Source of the DNA: Cryphonectria parasitica EP155
Lineage: Eukaryota > Ascomycota > Sordariomycetes > Diaporthales > Cryphonectriaceae
DNA length: 64,000 nucleotides
Assembly: GCF_011745365.1 (NCBI RefSeq)
Contig: NW_024468909.1
Location: forward strand, 3,348,001 to 3,412,000
Direction: 5' to 3'
Shown here: positions 12,801 through 23,368 of the stretch, in pieces
How the letters are laid out: every line of letters starts with the position of its first letter
How positions within the stretch are numbered: the first letter of the stretch is position 1
The notes under the pieces: model-generated
Databases searched by the model: none
What the model was told of the DNA's origin: nothing
What the model saw: only the letters and a program-made list of their open reading frames with translations
Translations under genes and position numbers: made by a program

Positions 12801-13008
12801 GGCCTTCGTTGGCCAGCATCGACTTCATGCGGTTGCCGGCAGTTGACCGCTTCGACCGCCCCGTGGCCAGCCATTCTACCTGCGGCGAGTGCGATCCGCT
12901 CGACCCGCTCTCGGAGTCGCTGCTGCTCGCGTCGCTGTTGGCATCTGACATCAGGTCCCGCGCAGCTAGCGATTTCGAGGCCTGCGGATTATCGGCTTCG
13001 GTTTCCAT
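9867..13008 (-). CDS. VPS72: SWR1 complex subunit Vps72/YL1 (H2A.Z-binding)
   Basis: SWR1 remodeller subunit (Swc2/YL1) that binds H2A.Z-H2B and helps deposit it. Exon 1 is 13008 to about 10650 and exon 2 about 10591 to 9867; this phase-consistent junction gives 1027 aa, long for the family (yeast about 795, human 364). Seen: an acidic N-terminus with the YL1 motif GRSKRSTAGNRMKSM near residue 55; a Lys/Arg/Glu-rich helical part; a very long Pro/Ala/Ser/Thr low-complexity middle (about residues 330-740); then the YL1_C domain (CVITNHPARYRDPVTGLPYY). A second Ala/Pro-rich tail follows. Both conserved ends are present, so the call is firm. The splice site is ambiguous: two acceptors 7 nt apart exist, and only the downstream one keeps frame with the visible donor. 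Confidence 0.88.
11536..11580 (-). repeat. 15-bp tandem repeat in the VPS72 coding region
   Basis: Three head-to-tail 15-bp units: two identical (11536-11550, 11551-11565) and a diverged third (11566-11580). They encode repeated Ser-Ala-Pro-Gln-Ala text inside the Pro/Ala-rich linker. The period is a multiple of three, so copy changes keep the frame. Confidence 0.8.
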
Positions 13009-13647
13009 TGTGCGTGCGTTTGAAGGCGAGCGGGCCAGTATCGCCTTAATGAGTCTAGAGATTGCTCAGCTATTCAGATCATGGCGGTGGCTGCGGACAT
13101 TCGCTTTTCCGACACTGTTGTCGCGTCGTGATGGGACAGAGTCGCGTGGTCATGTTGGTTAAGGAAGAGAAATTTACAGGCCTGCAAGTCAGCCGCGTTT
13201 GTAAAGTTTAGGCGCTCTTGTGGCATGTGACATCACTAACACGGGAGCATCCGACTGCCTATAGCAAAAACTTGTCCCCCATGTGCTACCAACTGCTCTC
13301 GCACTTTTTACGTCCGTATTAGTATCTGTTTATTTTATACGATCAATAGGAGTAGTTGCAGCTCTTCCTTGTATTACTTTGCACTCCTTCCAGACGCATG
13401 CACAATAGAACCTACGTAGCTCATGAGATTAATATCGACCGGGAAGTGACAAGAAACTGAATTTGAGCTGTGCCAATAAGACTGTGGCGCGCAGTGGGAG
13501 AGATGAGTTCGAAGTGCACCAGGGCATCATACTTAAGGTAAATAAGCACGAGAAAACAACCCAGTTCCAGAATATCGCGAATTATTTCACCACCCACCGG
13601 CTCCCTTCCTTAATAACCATCCTGAGGAGTCTTGGGTCTCCTCACCA
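13009..13647. other. Intergenic region, VPS72 promoter and neurochondrin 3' flank
   Basis: About 640 bases between two minus-strand genes. AT-rich around 13315-13380 and 13530-13590. No gene or RNA was recognised. Confidence 0.55.
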
Positions 13648-15738
13648 CTACCGTAGAGAACCCAAAGTCCTCTCAACATCCTCGAGCGACTCGAGCACTG
13701 CCGCGTACCCTCTTGCTTTGCTCTTCATCTGGCCAACAATGCCCAACACAGCGCTGATCGAATGGACATACCGCCTCTGCATCCCAAGGTGTGTATTCGA
13801 CAACAGAGCTGTGACCAGCTGGAGAACAGCTACCTGGAAGTCGAGCATAGTCGGACTCTGCTCAGTGTCCGGCACATTCCAAGCGGCCACCGCCGTGACA
13901 ACGCCCATCCACGTCTCCCTACTGCCGGGCTCTTCCCTTTCAACGACTGGCAGAAGCACACGTACGATCTCGATACCCCTGGAAGCCTCATTTTCGTCTT
14001 CTACAGACGAGCTCGTCTGTAAAATAGAGAGCATGTCTTTCGTCAGTACTTCCCATCCCTCATTTTCGAGGAGCGAATTCGCACCCTCGTCAACGGTCAT
14101 AATCCCTTCCAAAGCCACAAGCACGGGTCTCCTAAAGTCAAGCCTGTCAGAGGCACCTGTTTTGTAGAGGTCCATGAACATATCTCCAAGTCCCGCTGCT
14201 TCACTGCGCAACATATCGTTATCATCCTCGCGCAGCCAGATGGCTAGAGCCCTTACTGCGGCCAAGACCAAGGGGTCTTGGTGGGCGCTCTCTGTCTTCG
14301 AATCCCATGCGAGCGTAAAATGAGATCCTGTGGATGTTTTGGCCTTTCCAATCCGAGCCTCTGGATGTAGCCCCATAGCGCCTACGACAGAGGCGTCCCA
14401 CCGCTCGCGAAGGTACTCGATGGCAAGGGACATGGTCTCTGAAATAAATTTGCGCAATTTTAAGAGTAGATCAGGGGCCATCATGAGTGGTAATGTCGGG
14501 CCCTCGAGATCTTCATCTTCGAGGAATCTGACTAGAAACCCGATGAAAGCTGAGACGATATCGAAGGCTGAAGCGAGCCGCTTGGAGATGATTTCATACT
14601 CAGGACTATTCAGTTGTCCGAGGAGAGCCGGGAACGAGGAGCGCAGATCAATCAAGACAAGATTGATTAGTAAATAGGAGAATGGCTTGTCTGATCTGGT
14701 TTTGTCGGAGAACAATATGTTCGAGGCTTCAGCTGGAAAGGCTTGTAATAAGGAGGCTGTGAGGTTTGTGTATGCCGCCCGACCTGCTGGAGTAGGCTTG
14801 CTTGTCACTAAATTGCGGATGAAATTTGTGACGGGTTGTAACCATGCTGAGTTTTTTGGTACCGTCTACAGGTCTGTCAGCAAGTGTCAAATTTCCATCG
14901 CGATACATGTGTAGGACGTACCTCAGGTTCCAATCTACGCAAGAGTTCGTCGACAAAGTTCAAGAGCGTGACGGCATCAGTGCCCTTGAACGAGACGGCC
15001 AGCGCCAGCACGGTCTGGTTTATCTTGGACTGCAAATATGCTCTGTCATCGCTCGACACAGATGACTGCACAAAGGCGTGCAGGAAAACATCGAGGGCGA
15101 GAGGTCGCGCTGGCGCAATCTCCACAAGACAGCTTATATCGTCAACGCTCAGGAAGATCTTGGCGCCTTCCGGAGTGCTGACAAGGGTTAGGAGAGTCTG
15201 AAGTACTAGCTGGGTTGTGATGTCTGAACTGTTCAACATATACATCAGCTCATGTCGCCCATGGAAAACTTTGGTTGTTTCAGTGGAATGAGTACCTGTA
15301 CAGTATCACCGAGACAAGAAGCGGTATCCGGTCGACGAGGCTCGGCTCTTTCTTCAAATTTGTTGGGAGAAGGGTCGAAAATGTGTGAAGAACAGCAACA
15401 GCAATATCGACCATGTCCTTCGCGTCTTTACTTGGCGAAGACTTGTTTGCGCCGCTCCGTAGTAGACGGTCCAGGAACTTGGGAGACACGCTCTGCCATA
15501 AGGTCGTGATGGTAGGCTCATCTTCTCGGAGTTGTTGTGAGTTGTCGAGGACAGACTTGAGCAGTGCAAGGCCGACGAACCTTGAAGTGTCATTCTTGGT
15601 CCTTAAAAGCTCCTGGATTTTCTGAATCGTCACCGTCACATTCTCGCCGCTTTCCTGTTCCTGGTTTTGAGCCGTTCCCGTCTGCGATGAGTGTTGATCT
15701 GTCGCTGTGGGAGCACCGTCTCCTTGCGTCGAGGTCAT
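13648..15738 (-). CDS. Neurochondrin family protein
   Basis: Predicted exons 15738-15296, 15228-14922, 14865-13648 give 655 aa. The sequence is all-helical and leucine-rich, and carries the text typical of fungal neurochondrin-domain proteins (RFVGLALLKSVLDN early, later LLRRLEPE, NFIRNL, VLIDLRSSFPALL). Animal neurochondrin is a cytoplasmic ARM/HEAT-like protein of neurons; the role of the fungal relatives is largely unknown, so no reaction is assigned. The N-terminal 35 residues are a polar Gln/Ser/Thr stretch. The start is the first ATG (MTSTQGDG); the frame runs open upstream only from a GTG. All three junctions are phase-consistent and restore continuous helical text. It is divergent from the ClC gene, sharing a 537-bp promoter region. 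Confidence 0.82.
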
Positions 15739-16275
15739 GTTGTCTACAGACCTCGAGTAGACCTTTAGCAGAAGGACTGTCACATCTCAAGACATGGCGA
15801 CTAGAGCCTAATTCCGGTGGGTTCAGCGCAGACAGCTGCCTAAGTGCTTCTCATCTGGAATGTGACCGGTGCAAGCGAAAGGCCGCCTCAGGGTTTTTCT
15901 TAGAGGGTCCTCACAGGGTCTTGCCTAGTGACTAGGTGGTCCTCTGGATTGACGTCACGTACCTGAAGCACCCTAGAGACGGGAGCAGTAAGGCTGCTAT
16001 TCAGGGGTCCAGCGCACTACCGCTTCAAGGTTTCAGCGGCACATAGTGTGGGTCAGGATCGCCGACTTAGGCGCGATAGGGGGCCTGGGCCGGAAACGAC
16101 AGGTCAATATTCCTTTCAAGATTCCAGGTCTGAACTTGCTGTATTCTAAACGCACGACAACTGCCTCTCGTCCGCTCGATGCCAACAACCTAGCTCGAGC
16201 CCTTTCATCGAGGCAGGAGATGGGGCATGTCTTGGCAAGCACCGAACACACATTGTCAAGGCGCCGTTCCCGAAC
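15739..16275. promoter_or_regulatory. Divergent promoter region, neurochondrin gene and ClC gene
   Basis: 537 bases between two divergent start codons, so it must hold both promoters. It contains a perfect TGACGTCA palindrome at 15950-15957, near the middle. No other coding potential was seen. Confidence 0.6.
15950..15957. promoter_or_regulatory. CRE/ATF-type palindrome TGACGTCA
   Basis: Exact 8-bp consensus for CREB/ATF-type bZIP factors (in fungi, Atf1-like stress regulators). It lies 212 bp from the neurochondrin ATG and 319 bp from the ClC ATG. Binding is inferred only from the match and its position. Confidence 0.4.
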
Positions 16276-19200
16276 ATGAACAACGGCCTGGACAGCTCGG
16301 AGGCGTCGTCTTCCTCCCACTCGCCTCCAGATCGACCGCACACGCCTCACCGCGACGACGAGCACGATTTGAGCCCACCCCATGCGAACAGCGATGAAGA
16401 CCTCGACGAAGAGCCGCAGCATCACGATCTTTCCGCCCCTATAACCTTCAAGCGCAAGCAAAAGCGCACCCTCTTCGACTTCGCACAGAGCAGGCTGTTC
16501 ACGACTTTCACCGGATCAAGTCCAGGGTCGAGTGGAGGGAACAGACCAGACTCGTCATATAGCAATGGGGCGCCGGCCAATGGACACACCCCATTGGAGA
16601 ATCTAGGCGGCTCACCACTGCGGCGGCGGGGAGGTGCAAATGGAAACGCAGCCTCCAAGGATGGAGGGCCACTAGACTGGTATGTCGAGGGCCCAGGGCA
16701 AAGAGTAGGATATGAGGATCTCACAGCCATCGACTGGATTTTCGAATACACAAAGGAGCGCACGCGTCTACGGGTTCTTCGCAGCAGTGCCAAAGGTCTC
16801 TTGGGCAAGACACAACTGGCTCTTGACACCGCCCAAGAGTGGATGATATTAGTCTTGACCGGCATACTCGTTGGAACTCTAGCAGCTATCATCGACATCA
16901 CCACAGACTGGCTCAGTGACCTCAAGGCCGGCTATTGCACTCAGAAAGACGGAGGTACATTCTATCTGAACAAGTCGTTCTGCTGCATGGGTTACGACGA
17001 TGGCGCCCAGTGCCTGGGTTGGCGCCCATGGGCTACAGCATTGCACGTATCATCGGCGGCAGGAGGCTGGATTATAGAGTATATTTCCTTCATTGTCTTC
17101 TCGGTACGATCAACACCCCAAGCAAGCACCGTGACCCCTCGGATCCTGACGTGTGGCAGGTCTTTTTCGCTTTTTGTGCCAGCATTTTGGTGAAGGAGTA
17201 TGCTATTCACGCGAAGCACAGTGGTATACCCGAAATCAAGACTGTGCTTGGAGGTTTCATCATCAGGAGGTTCCTGGGCACTTGGACCTTGATAACGAAG
17301 TCTCTTGGACTGGTATGGCTCAAGCACACGCTCTCCCCCCACCCTTCACGTACCATGGCCCCCTCTGAGTTGATTATGCCTGCAGTGTCTGTCGGTGGCA
17401 TCTGGTATGTGGTTAGGAAAAGAAGGCCCACTTGTACATGTTGCATGCTGTTGTGCAAATCTCTTCATCAAGCTCTTCCCCGTCATCAATGAGAACGAAG
17501 GTAGGTTGTTATCCCTCTGAATGCAACTTGATGGGAGGTCTAACAGTCTCCCAGCGCGAAAAAGAGAGGTTCTTTCTGCCGCGGCCGCCTCTGGAATTTC
17601 TGTGGCCTTCGGTTCCCCCATAGGTGGAGTGTTGTTCAGTCTCGAGGTAAGGTTGCATGGGCGTTGAAGCACTTGGCATAATGAATCTACTGACGCCGAG
17701 AAGCAAATTTCATATTACTTTCCGGACAAGACCATGTGGAAGAGCTTCGTGTGTGCCAGTGTTGGTGCCGTCATCCTGAGAGCGTTCGACCCGTTTCGAA
17801 GCGGTGAGACTGCACTCTATCATGTCAAATACGACACCGAATGGCACTCATTTGAATTTGGGCCTTTCGTCCTCATGGGGATTATAGGAGTAAGCCAACA
17901 ACAGACGTTCTGTTGCCAGGACATATGCTTACAAGATCACAGGGTGTTTATGGAGGATCCTTTATTAAGCTGAACATGAAGATAGCTCAGTGGAGGAAAA
18001 CCTCCAATTTGGTCCCTGGCGCTGTCACGCAGGTTGTCGCCGTGGCCATCTTAACCGCTCTAGTCAACTATCCCAACCTCTACATGCGCGCACAGTCGTC
18101 AGAGCTCGTAGCAAACCTCTTTGCAGAGTGCGCAAGACTCGGCAACGACGATCAGTTTGGCCTCTGCAAGACTGGTGCCGCATCAGCAGGTACTATCGTG
18201 CTCCTGCTTTTCGCCGCAGTCCTGGGCTTCTTCCTCGCAGCAATCACCTTCGGCCTACAGATTCCCGCCGGTATCATTCTACCGTCCATGGCGATCGGTG
18301 CACTGTCAGGCCGCGCGGTCGGCATTATCATGGAGATCTGGGTGCACGACCATCCGAAATTCTACCCTTTCAGCCGCCAGTGCGCCCCTGACGTCCCGTG
18401 TATCAACCCTGGCACCTATGCCATCATCGGCGCAGCTGCAACCCTCGCTGGTGTGACGCGCATGACTGTCTCTATCGTGGTAATCATGTTCGAGCTGACG
18501 GGTGCACTCACATACGTGCTGCCCATCATGATCGCTGTCATGATCTCCAAGTGGACAGGAGACGCCATCTCGCGGCGCGGCATCTACGAGTCCTGGATCC
18601 ATCTCAACGAGTACCCTTTCCTCGACAACAGCGACGATAACCTCATGAACATCCCAGACATCCCCTCCGCCCAGATCATGACTCGCATCGAGGACCTGGT
18701 CGTTCTCACCGCGACAGGCCACACTATCGCCTCGCTCAGCGCCATCCTCGACGCGCACGCCTACCGCGGCTTCCCCGTCATAAGTGATCCCCGCGAGGCC
18801 GTGCTGCTGGGCTACATCTCGCGCGCAGAGCTGAGCTACAACCTCCACACGGCCGCACGCACCCTCCCGCCCGAGACCGAGGCCTTCTTCTCGCACCAGG
18901 CCCTCGCGGACCCCCGCACCACTCTCGACCTCAGGCCCTGGATGGACCGGACCCCGATCACCCTGCCCTCGCTGTCCAGCCTGCACCTCGCCGTGAGCTA
19001 CTTCCAGAAGCTCGGCCTGCGCTACGTGCTCTTCAGCGATAGGGGTGTGCTGCAGGGCCTCCTGACCAAGAAAGACGTCTGGTATGTGCTCAATGGTGCC
19101 GAAGAGACTAGGCGGACCACGGGGACGGCGGGTAACCTGGGCATTGAGACGGGAATCATGAGGGAGGATGGCGAGGGGGAACAGAGGGGCCTGCTAAGCG

Positions 19201-19277
19201 CTGGGAGGAGGGGTGGTGGTGATATGGCGGCTGACGAGGAGCCGAGCCCGAGTGCGGAGGTGGACTCGATTCTATAA
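16276..19277 (+). CDS. ClC-type voltage-gated chloride channel/exchanger (GEF1/ClC-3-like)
   Basis: Polytopic ClC protein, probably an endomembrane Cl-/H+ exchanger of the ClC-3/4/5 and yeast Gef1 type. Exons 16276-17103, 17160-17312, 17386-17500, 17555-17646, 17704-17889, 17943-19277 give 902 aa. Seen: a long polar N-terminus (about 150 residues), then the membrane core with the gating-glutamate motif [13 protein letters not shown] near residue 337, followed by [16 protein letters not shown] and the pore motif [17 protein letters not shown]. Two CBS domains follow near residues 700-755 and 790-845 ([12 protein letters not shown] start, then [24 protein letters not shown]). The gating glutamate favours exchange over a pure channel. 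Six exons join with consistent phases; the exon 5 acceptor has an alternative 3 nt upstream. Confidence 0.92.
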
Positions 19278-19553
19278 GAGAGAAGAAGCTGCTGTGGGGT
19301 GCACGTTCTTGTTGCAGGCGAGTATATTAGCATAGACATACTAAGGCATTGCCCGAAATTTCTTCACGAAGCATCTTTCACTAGAGTCCACTAATTTGAG
19401 CCAAGATCTCATGATTGCAAATTATTTGATGCGAGTCTGAGCTCATGCAACCACTGACAGCCTCAACAGGTCTTGTCTCGAGAGCGACTATGCAATTTGG
19501 GAAGTTCGCCTTTCAAAAAGATCCTCCCCCCTGCCCTTACCTTGAGCCTTGAA
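19278..19553. other. Short spacer between convergent ClC and ligase genes
   Basis: 276 bases holding both 3' UTRs. Nothing else was seen. Confidence 0.5.
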
Positions 19554-22477
19554 CTAGTACTCGTAATCATCATCCACCGCTGGGCCCTTACTCTTGGACA
19601 CGCTCTCCTGCTTGCGGTACATCTCCGCCACCTGCCGGCTGCTCGTCGCCTCGTCCGGCTTCTTATCATCGCGCACCTTGATGAAGCGCGGGAACCGCAG
19701 GCTGATGCCCTTCTCGCCCGCCGGGTCGACACCCTCCTTCATTCCTGCCTTGTACCGCGGGCTGAGCGTCAGGTCCGCGGTGCGTACCTCCCAGACGTAG
19801 CGAGGCTCGAACCAGACATCCGGCTGGTGTTGGTTTCCAGAGGAGTGCGCATAAAACGGCTTCGGCCGATCGATAACGATCGCATTAAGCGACTTGTGCA
19901 GCTCTTCGAGCACGGCCTCAGAAAACCCAGTACCGATGTTGCAAACCGTCTCGTAAGTGTCAGACGACGGATTGTAGCAGGCCAGCAGGAAAGCGCCGTA
20001 GACGGATGTCCGCTTGCCCTTGCCATAGTAGGCACCCAGTACGACCAGATCGAGGGAGTCGCCCACACCGGAGAGATAGTCTTTCTTGATCTACAAGAGT
20101 ATTGTCAGCAAGAAAGAAATGTAAAAAAGGGGCTTTCAGTTCACATACCTTGAGCCAATTTTGACTCCGTCTGCTGGGCTCATACGCGCTCTCACTGCCC
20201 TCCAGCATCTTCACCATCAGACCTTCGCAAGAGGCCTTGACACTCTCATCCAGGAAAGTTTGGATATCATCCAGCTCTTGACCGTTCGTGTGCGTCGCAA
20301 ACGCAAACTCTCCCTCAACAGGAACGAAGGCTTCGTGGAGCAACTCACGTCGTTCTGCCAGAGACTTCTCCACGATGGCCTTGCCATTCAGGTACAGCAA
20401 GTCAAAGGCAAAGACGCACACCTTGACCTTGACGTCCTCAATCTTGACATCCTTCTTTTTCCTTGTCATCAGGTTCTGGAATGGCAGAACCTTCTTTTCA
20501 AGGGTGTCCCAGGCCACAGTCTCGCAATCGAGAACGAAGCTCTTGGTGTCCTCTTTGACCCAAGTATGCAGCTTCGCTAGAATGTCAGGGTATTTCTTGG
20601 ACAGGTCCTCCGAATTTCTCGAGAAGATGGACGCAACGCCATCACCAACCGCCTTCGTTGCCCCCGCTGTGGCCTCGCTGAGGTGCTGGTCTGCATCCTT
20701 GGCGACGTAATGGATTTGCGCTCGTTCACCGTCGTACTTGTACTCGCAGGTAAATTTTCGGCCCTCGAACCGGTCCAGTACTTCTGTGATTGCCTTGGTC
20801 GGTTTCGCCAACATGGGCTTCAGTGGCACGCCGGGGCATAGTTTACAGTTCTCCCGCAGCTTTAATATGCCATGCTCCAACATTGCGGGTATGATGACAT
20901 CGTAGCTTGGCAGCTCACTGTAGACAGTCTTCAACGTGGTTTCGGCCTGCTCCATCTCGGTAGTGCTTGGAACCTCGTTCTTCAATCCAGCCTCATGACA
21001 GATCATGGCATGGGCAAGAGATGTTAACACAGTCTGCTGCGCCAGCCCAAGTCGCAGCTTTCCCTCTAGGAAGCGGACAAGGTACTTGGTCTCACTTGGG
21101 CCGCCCTTGTCTTTGGTGATGTCTACCTTGCCCGTGCCGTGTGCATCCGCCGCAGACAGAAGTTTTTTGATGCCATCAACTTTCCTGCCCTGGGCACCAG
21201 AACCGGTCACAGTAGCAATGCCCATCAAGCCCGTATGAACACCTCGTACAGTCAGAGCTTTAGGCTTGAACATGGTCGGCTGGGTGGAGCGAGACTTGAC
21301 AGCTACCAAGCCAAGATCTCCGATCTCCTTCTGATCGTTTTTGATGACCGCCAATGTTCGACCTGTCGTTTCTCCGATTGCTTTCATGATCGAAGACTCT
21401 CCAATGCCCAATTCAATGCCCGCATAATCGGGCGCGAGCTTGTTGATCATCAACAAGATCGTCGGTACCATATCATCAGGTGTGAGCCTCAAGACCTGCC
21501 GCAGAAACAACGAGCAGTGTGCTTGGATCTCGAGCCTCTTGGTCGTGAGCTCGATCAAGGAGAATGTCTTGCAGAGCGCGGCATACGGCACAGGCTCGCC
21601 AGGCTTCCAGTCAGGATACGGGTCCTTGACATTGCTGGTCAATTTCGTTTGGACGGTCTTGCGAACCTTTGCGGCGACCTCGGGCTTCTCCTCCTCACTC
21701 TCCTCCGCCTCTCTCTCTGATTCCGATTCCGACTCCGTGGCAGCCTTCGCGTCTTTATCTTCAATACTGGGGCTCGGCTCCTTCTTTACTGGCTTCGGCG
21801 ACGCGGCCTTGGCTGGCTTCGCCGCTTTCTTCGGCTTGGACTTCGGAGCTGGCGCCTCATCCATAGCCTCGTCCTCATCCTCTTCGTCAAGCAGATTTCG
21901 GCTCTTTCGTGGACGCTTCCTAACTGGCGCAGCATCGTCCTCGTCCTCGTCCAGGTCGTCCGTCTCTTCCTTTAGCTTTGCTTTACCATCAGGCGGCTTT
22001 GCTGATGTCTTGGAGGCCTTCGGAGCCCGTCCGCGCTTCTTGACCTCTGCATATCTCTAGTCAGTCTGATGGCTTCTGAATGCGCAATAGATGGGCTGCC
22101 CTCACCTTGCACAGGATTCGAGTTCTCCTTCGCACTGGCATCACCCGTGCTTTCCTGGCTTGATGGCTCCGCCTTGACATCATCTCCATGCTCCTCATAC
22201 TCATCCTCCTTCGACGTGCTGACCTGCTTCGACGCAAAAGACAATTTTGTCTGCTGAGTAGGGGCGGGCCTGGAGCCGGTGTGCTTTCCGAAAAACTTTC
22301 TGCAGGACGCACCAAATAAGTACATTGGTCAGTTCATATTCCCAAGCTTTCACCCATGAATGCTATGAATCATAAGACAAGGTAGTATCGCTGTAAAGGG
22401 TGAAGAATTGCATGCACACACCCCAAGGTGGTCTGCGACGGCTTGACATACCCCAGAGTCGCTTGCTTGGGCGCCAT
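19554..22477 (-). CDS. CDC9: DNA ligase I, ATP-dependent (Cdc9/LIG1)
   Basis: Seals Okazaki fragments and repair nicks. Exons 22477-22422, 22299-22106, 22046-20149, 20090-19554 give 894 aa. Seen: an N-terminal PCNA-interaction box QTTLGKFF (about residues 15-22), formed across the first intron; a long acidic/basic linker rich in Asp/Glu and Lys/Pro; the helical DNA-binding domain; the adenylation motif CEYKYDGERAQIHY with catalytic Lys near residue 520; the motif DCETVAWD; and the OB-fold domain ending in an acidic DDDYEY tail. No cleavable mitochondrial presequence is clear at this start, although yeast Cdc9 makes a mitochondrial form from an earlier AUG. The upstream region has MluI-box-like sites, consistent with G1/S control. 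Confidence 0.95.
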
Positions 22478-23368
22478 GGTGAGCAGCCGGAGCGAGGTGC
22501 GCGTCGCGAGCTGGAAGACGTGCCTTGAAGCCACACTGAACGAACACTTGTGCGTGTGACGAAGAACTGAAGAAGAGAGAAATAGACGTAGGTGAGTTTT
22601 ATAGATTGAGGGGAAAAGGTGGTCAATCAACTCAAGAGGGGACTAAGCAGTCTTAGGCAGAAGCAATAGCTCGTTCTTGCAGAAATGGGTTTTGGCGGCT
22701 CGTGGTTACCTAATGACGCGACTTTGGGATGACGCGCTGGGCGAGTCAATTTGGGGGACCCGAGTCCAACGCGTCTCACGTGCGCTCCTCCCATTCAGTA
22801 GCACCCTGCACTGCCAACCCCTCGGCATCTTCCTCTTCTTTGGCAGCCTCGACCACATGTGTACATGGATTGTACTTTTCTTTTCTCCCCTTTTCTCTCT
22901 TCTGTCTTCTTTCATTTGCTGAATTAGCATTCTTTTCCCGGTCTTATTCCCCCCCTCCCCTCCACCTCTTTTCCTTCACTTTTCTTTAGGGAAACTCTCC
23001 TAGATATAGGGATAAGATAGAAAGTGAAATTGAACCCTCCTCCTAGTACAGCGTACTAGGTAGAGGTGCACTAGGTAGGTGTTACTCGACAAGCGACTCC
23101 TCGTCCGCATGATTGTGAAGGTATGTCTTTCTCTCTCTACCTTGCACTTTTTGTCACATTGGTTCCTCGACTCATCGCTCAGAAATTAATTATGGAATGA
23201 AATGAACCTCCCCCGAGTACTTAGTATTTCTATAGGATCCCGGTTTTCCTCCTAGTCCAATCCACTGTTTCTTATCTTTCTTGGTATTGTACATGCAGAA
23301 CGCCAGGCCAGGGTAGTGCACAGTGCTTCACTTCTCTTTGTGTCCAATAAATTTTTACCTCGACCCAT
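22478..23368. other. Intergenic region, ligase I promoter and PDA1 3' flank
   Basis: About 890 bases. The first 300 are the ligase promoter with the ACGCGT-type sites listed separately. A pyrimidine-rich stretch follows at about 22875-22985. Short repeats of CTAGGTAG occur around 23055-23080. No gene was recognised. Confidence 0.55.
22715..22774. promoter_or_regulatory. Cluster of MluI-cell-cycle-box-like sites upstream of ligase I
   Basis: One perfect MCB (ACGCGT, 22769-22774) and two GACGCG half-matches 16 bp apart (22715-22720, 22731-22736), all 238-300 bp upstream of the ligase ATG. In yeasts, MBF (Mbp1-Swi6) drives DNA-replication genes, CDC9 among them, through such sites. Function here is inferred from position and consensus. 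Confidence 0.45.

Noticed and set aside
12440..13162. 240-codon open frame antisense to VPS72
   Set aside because: It is serine-rich shadow coding opposite an acidic, low-complexity region of a real gene.
18306..18986. 226-codon open frame antisense to the ClC gene
   Set aside because: It lies fully opposite conserved ClC and CBS coding sequence and has no family features.
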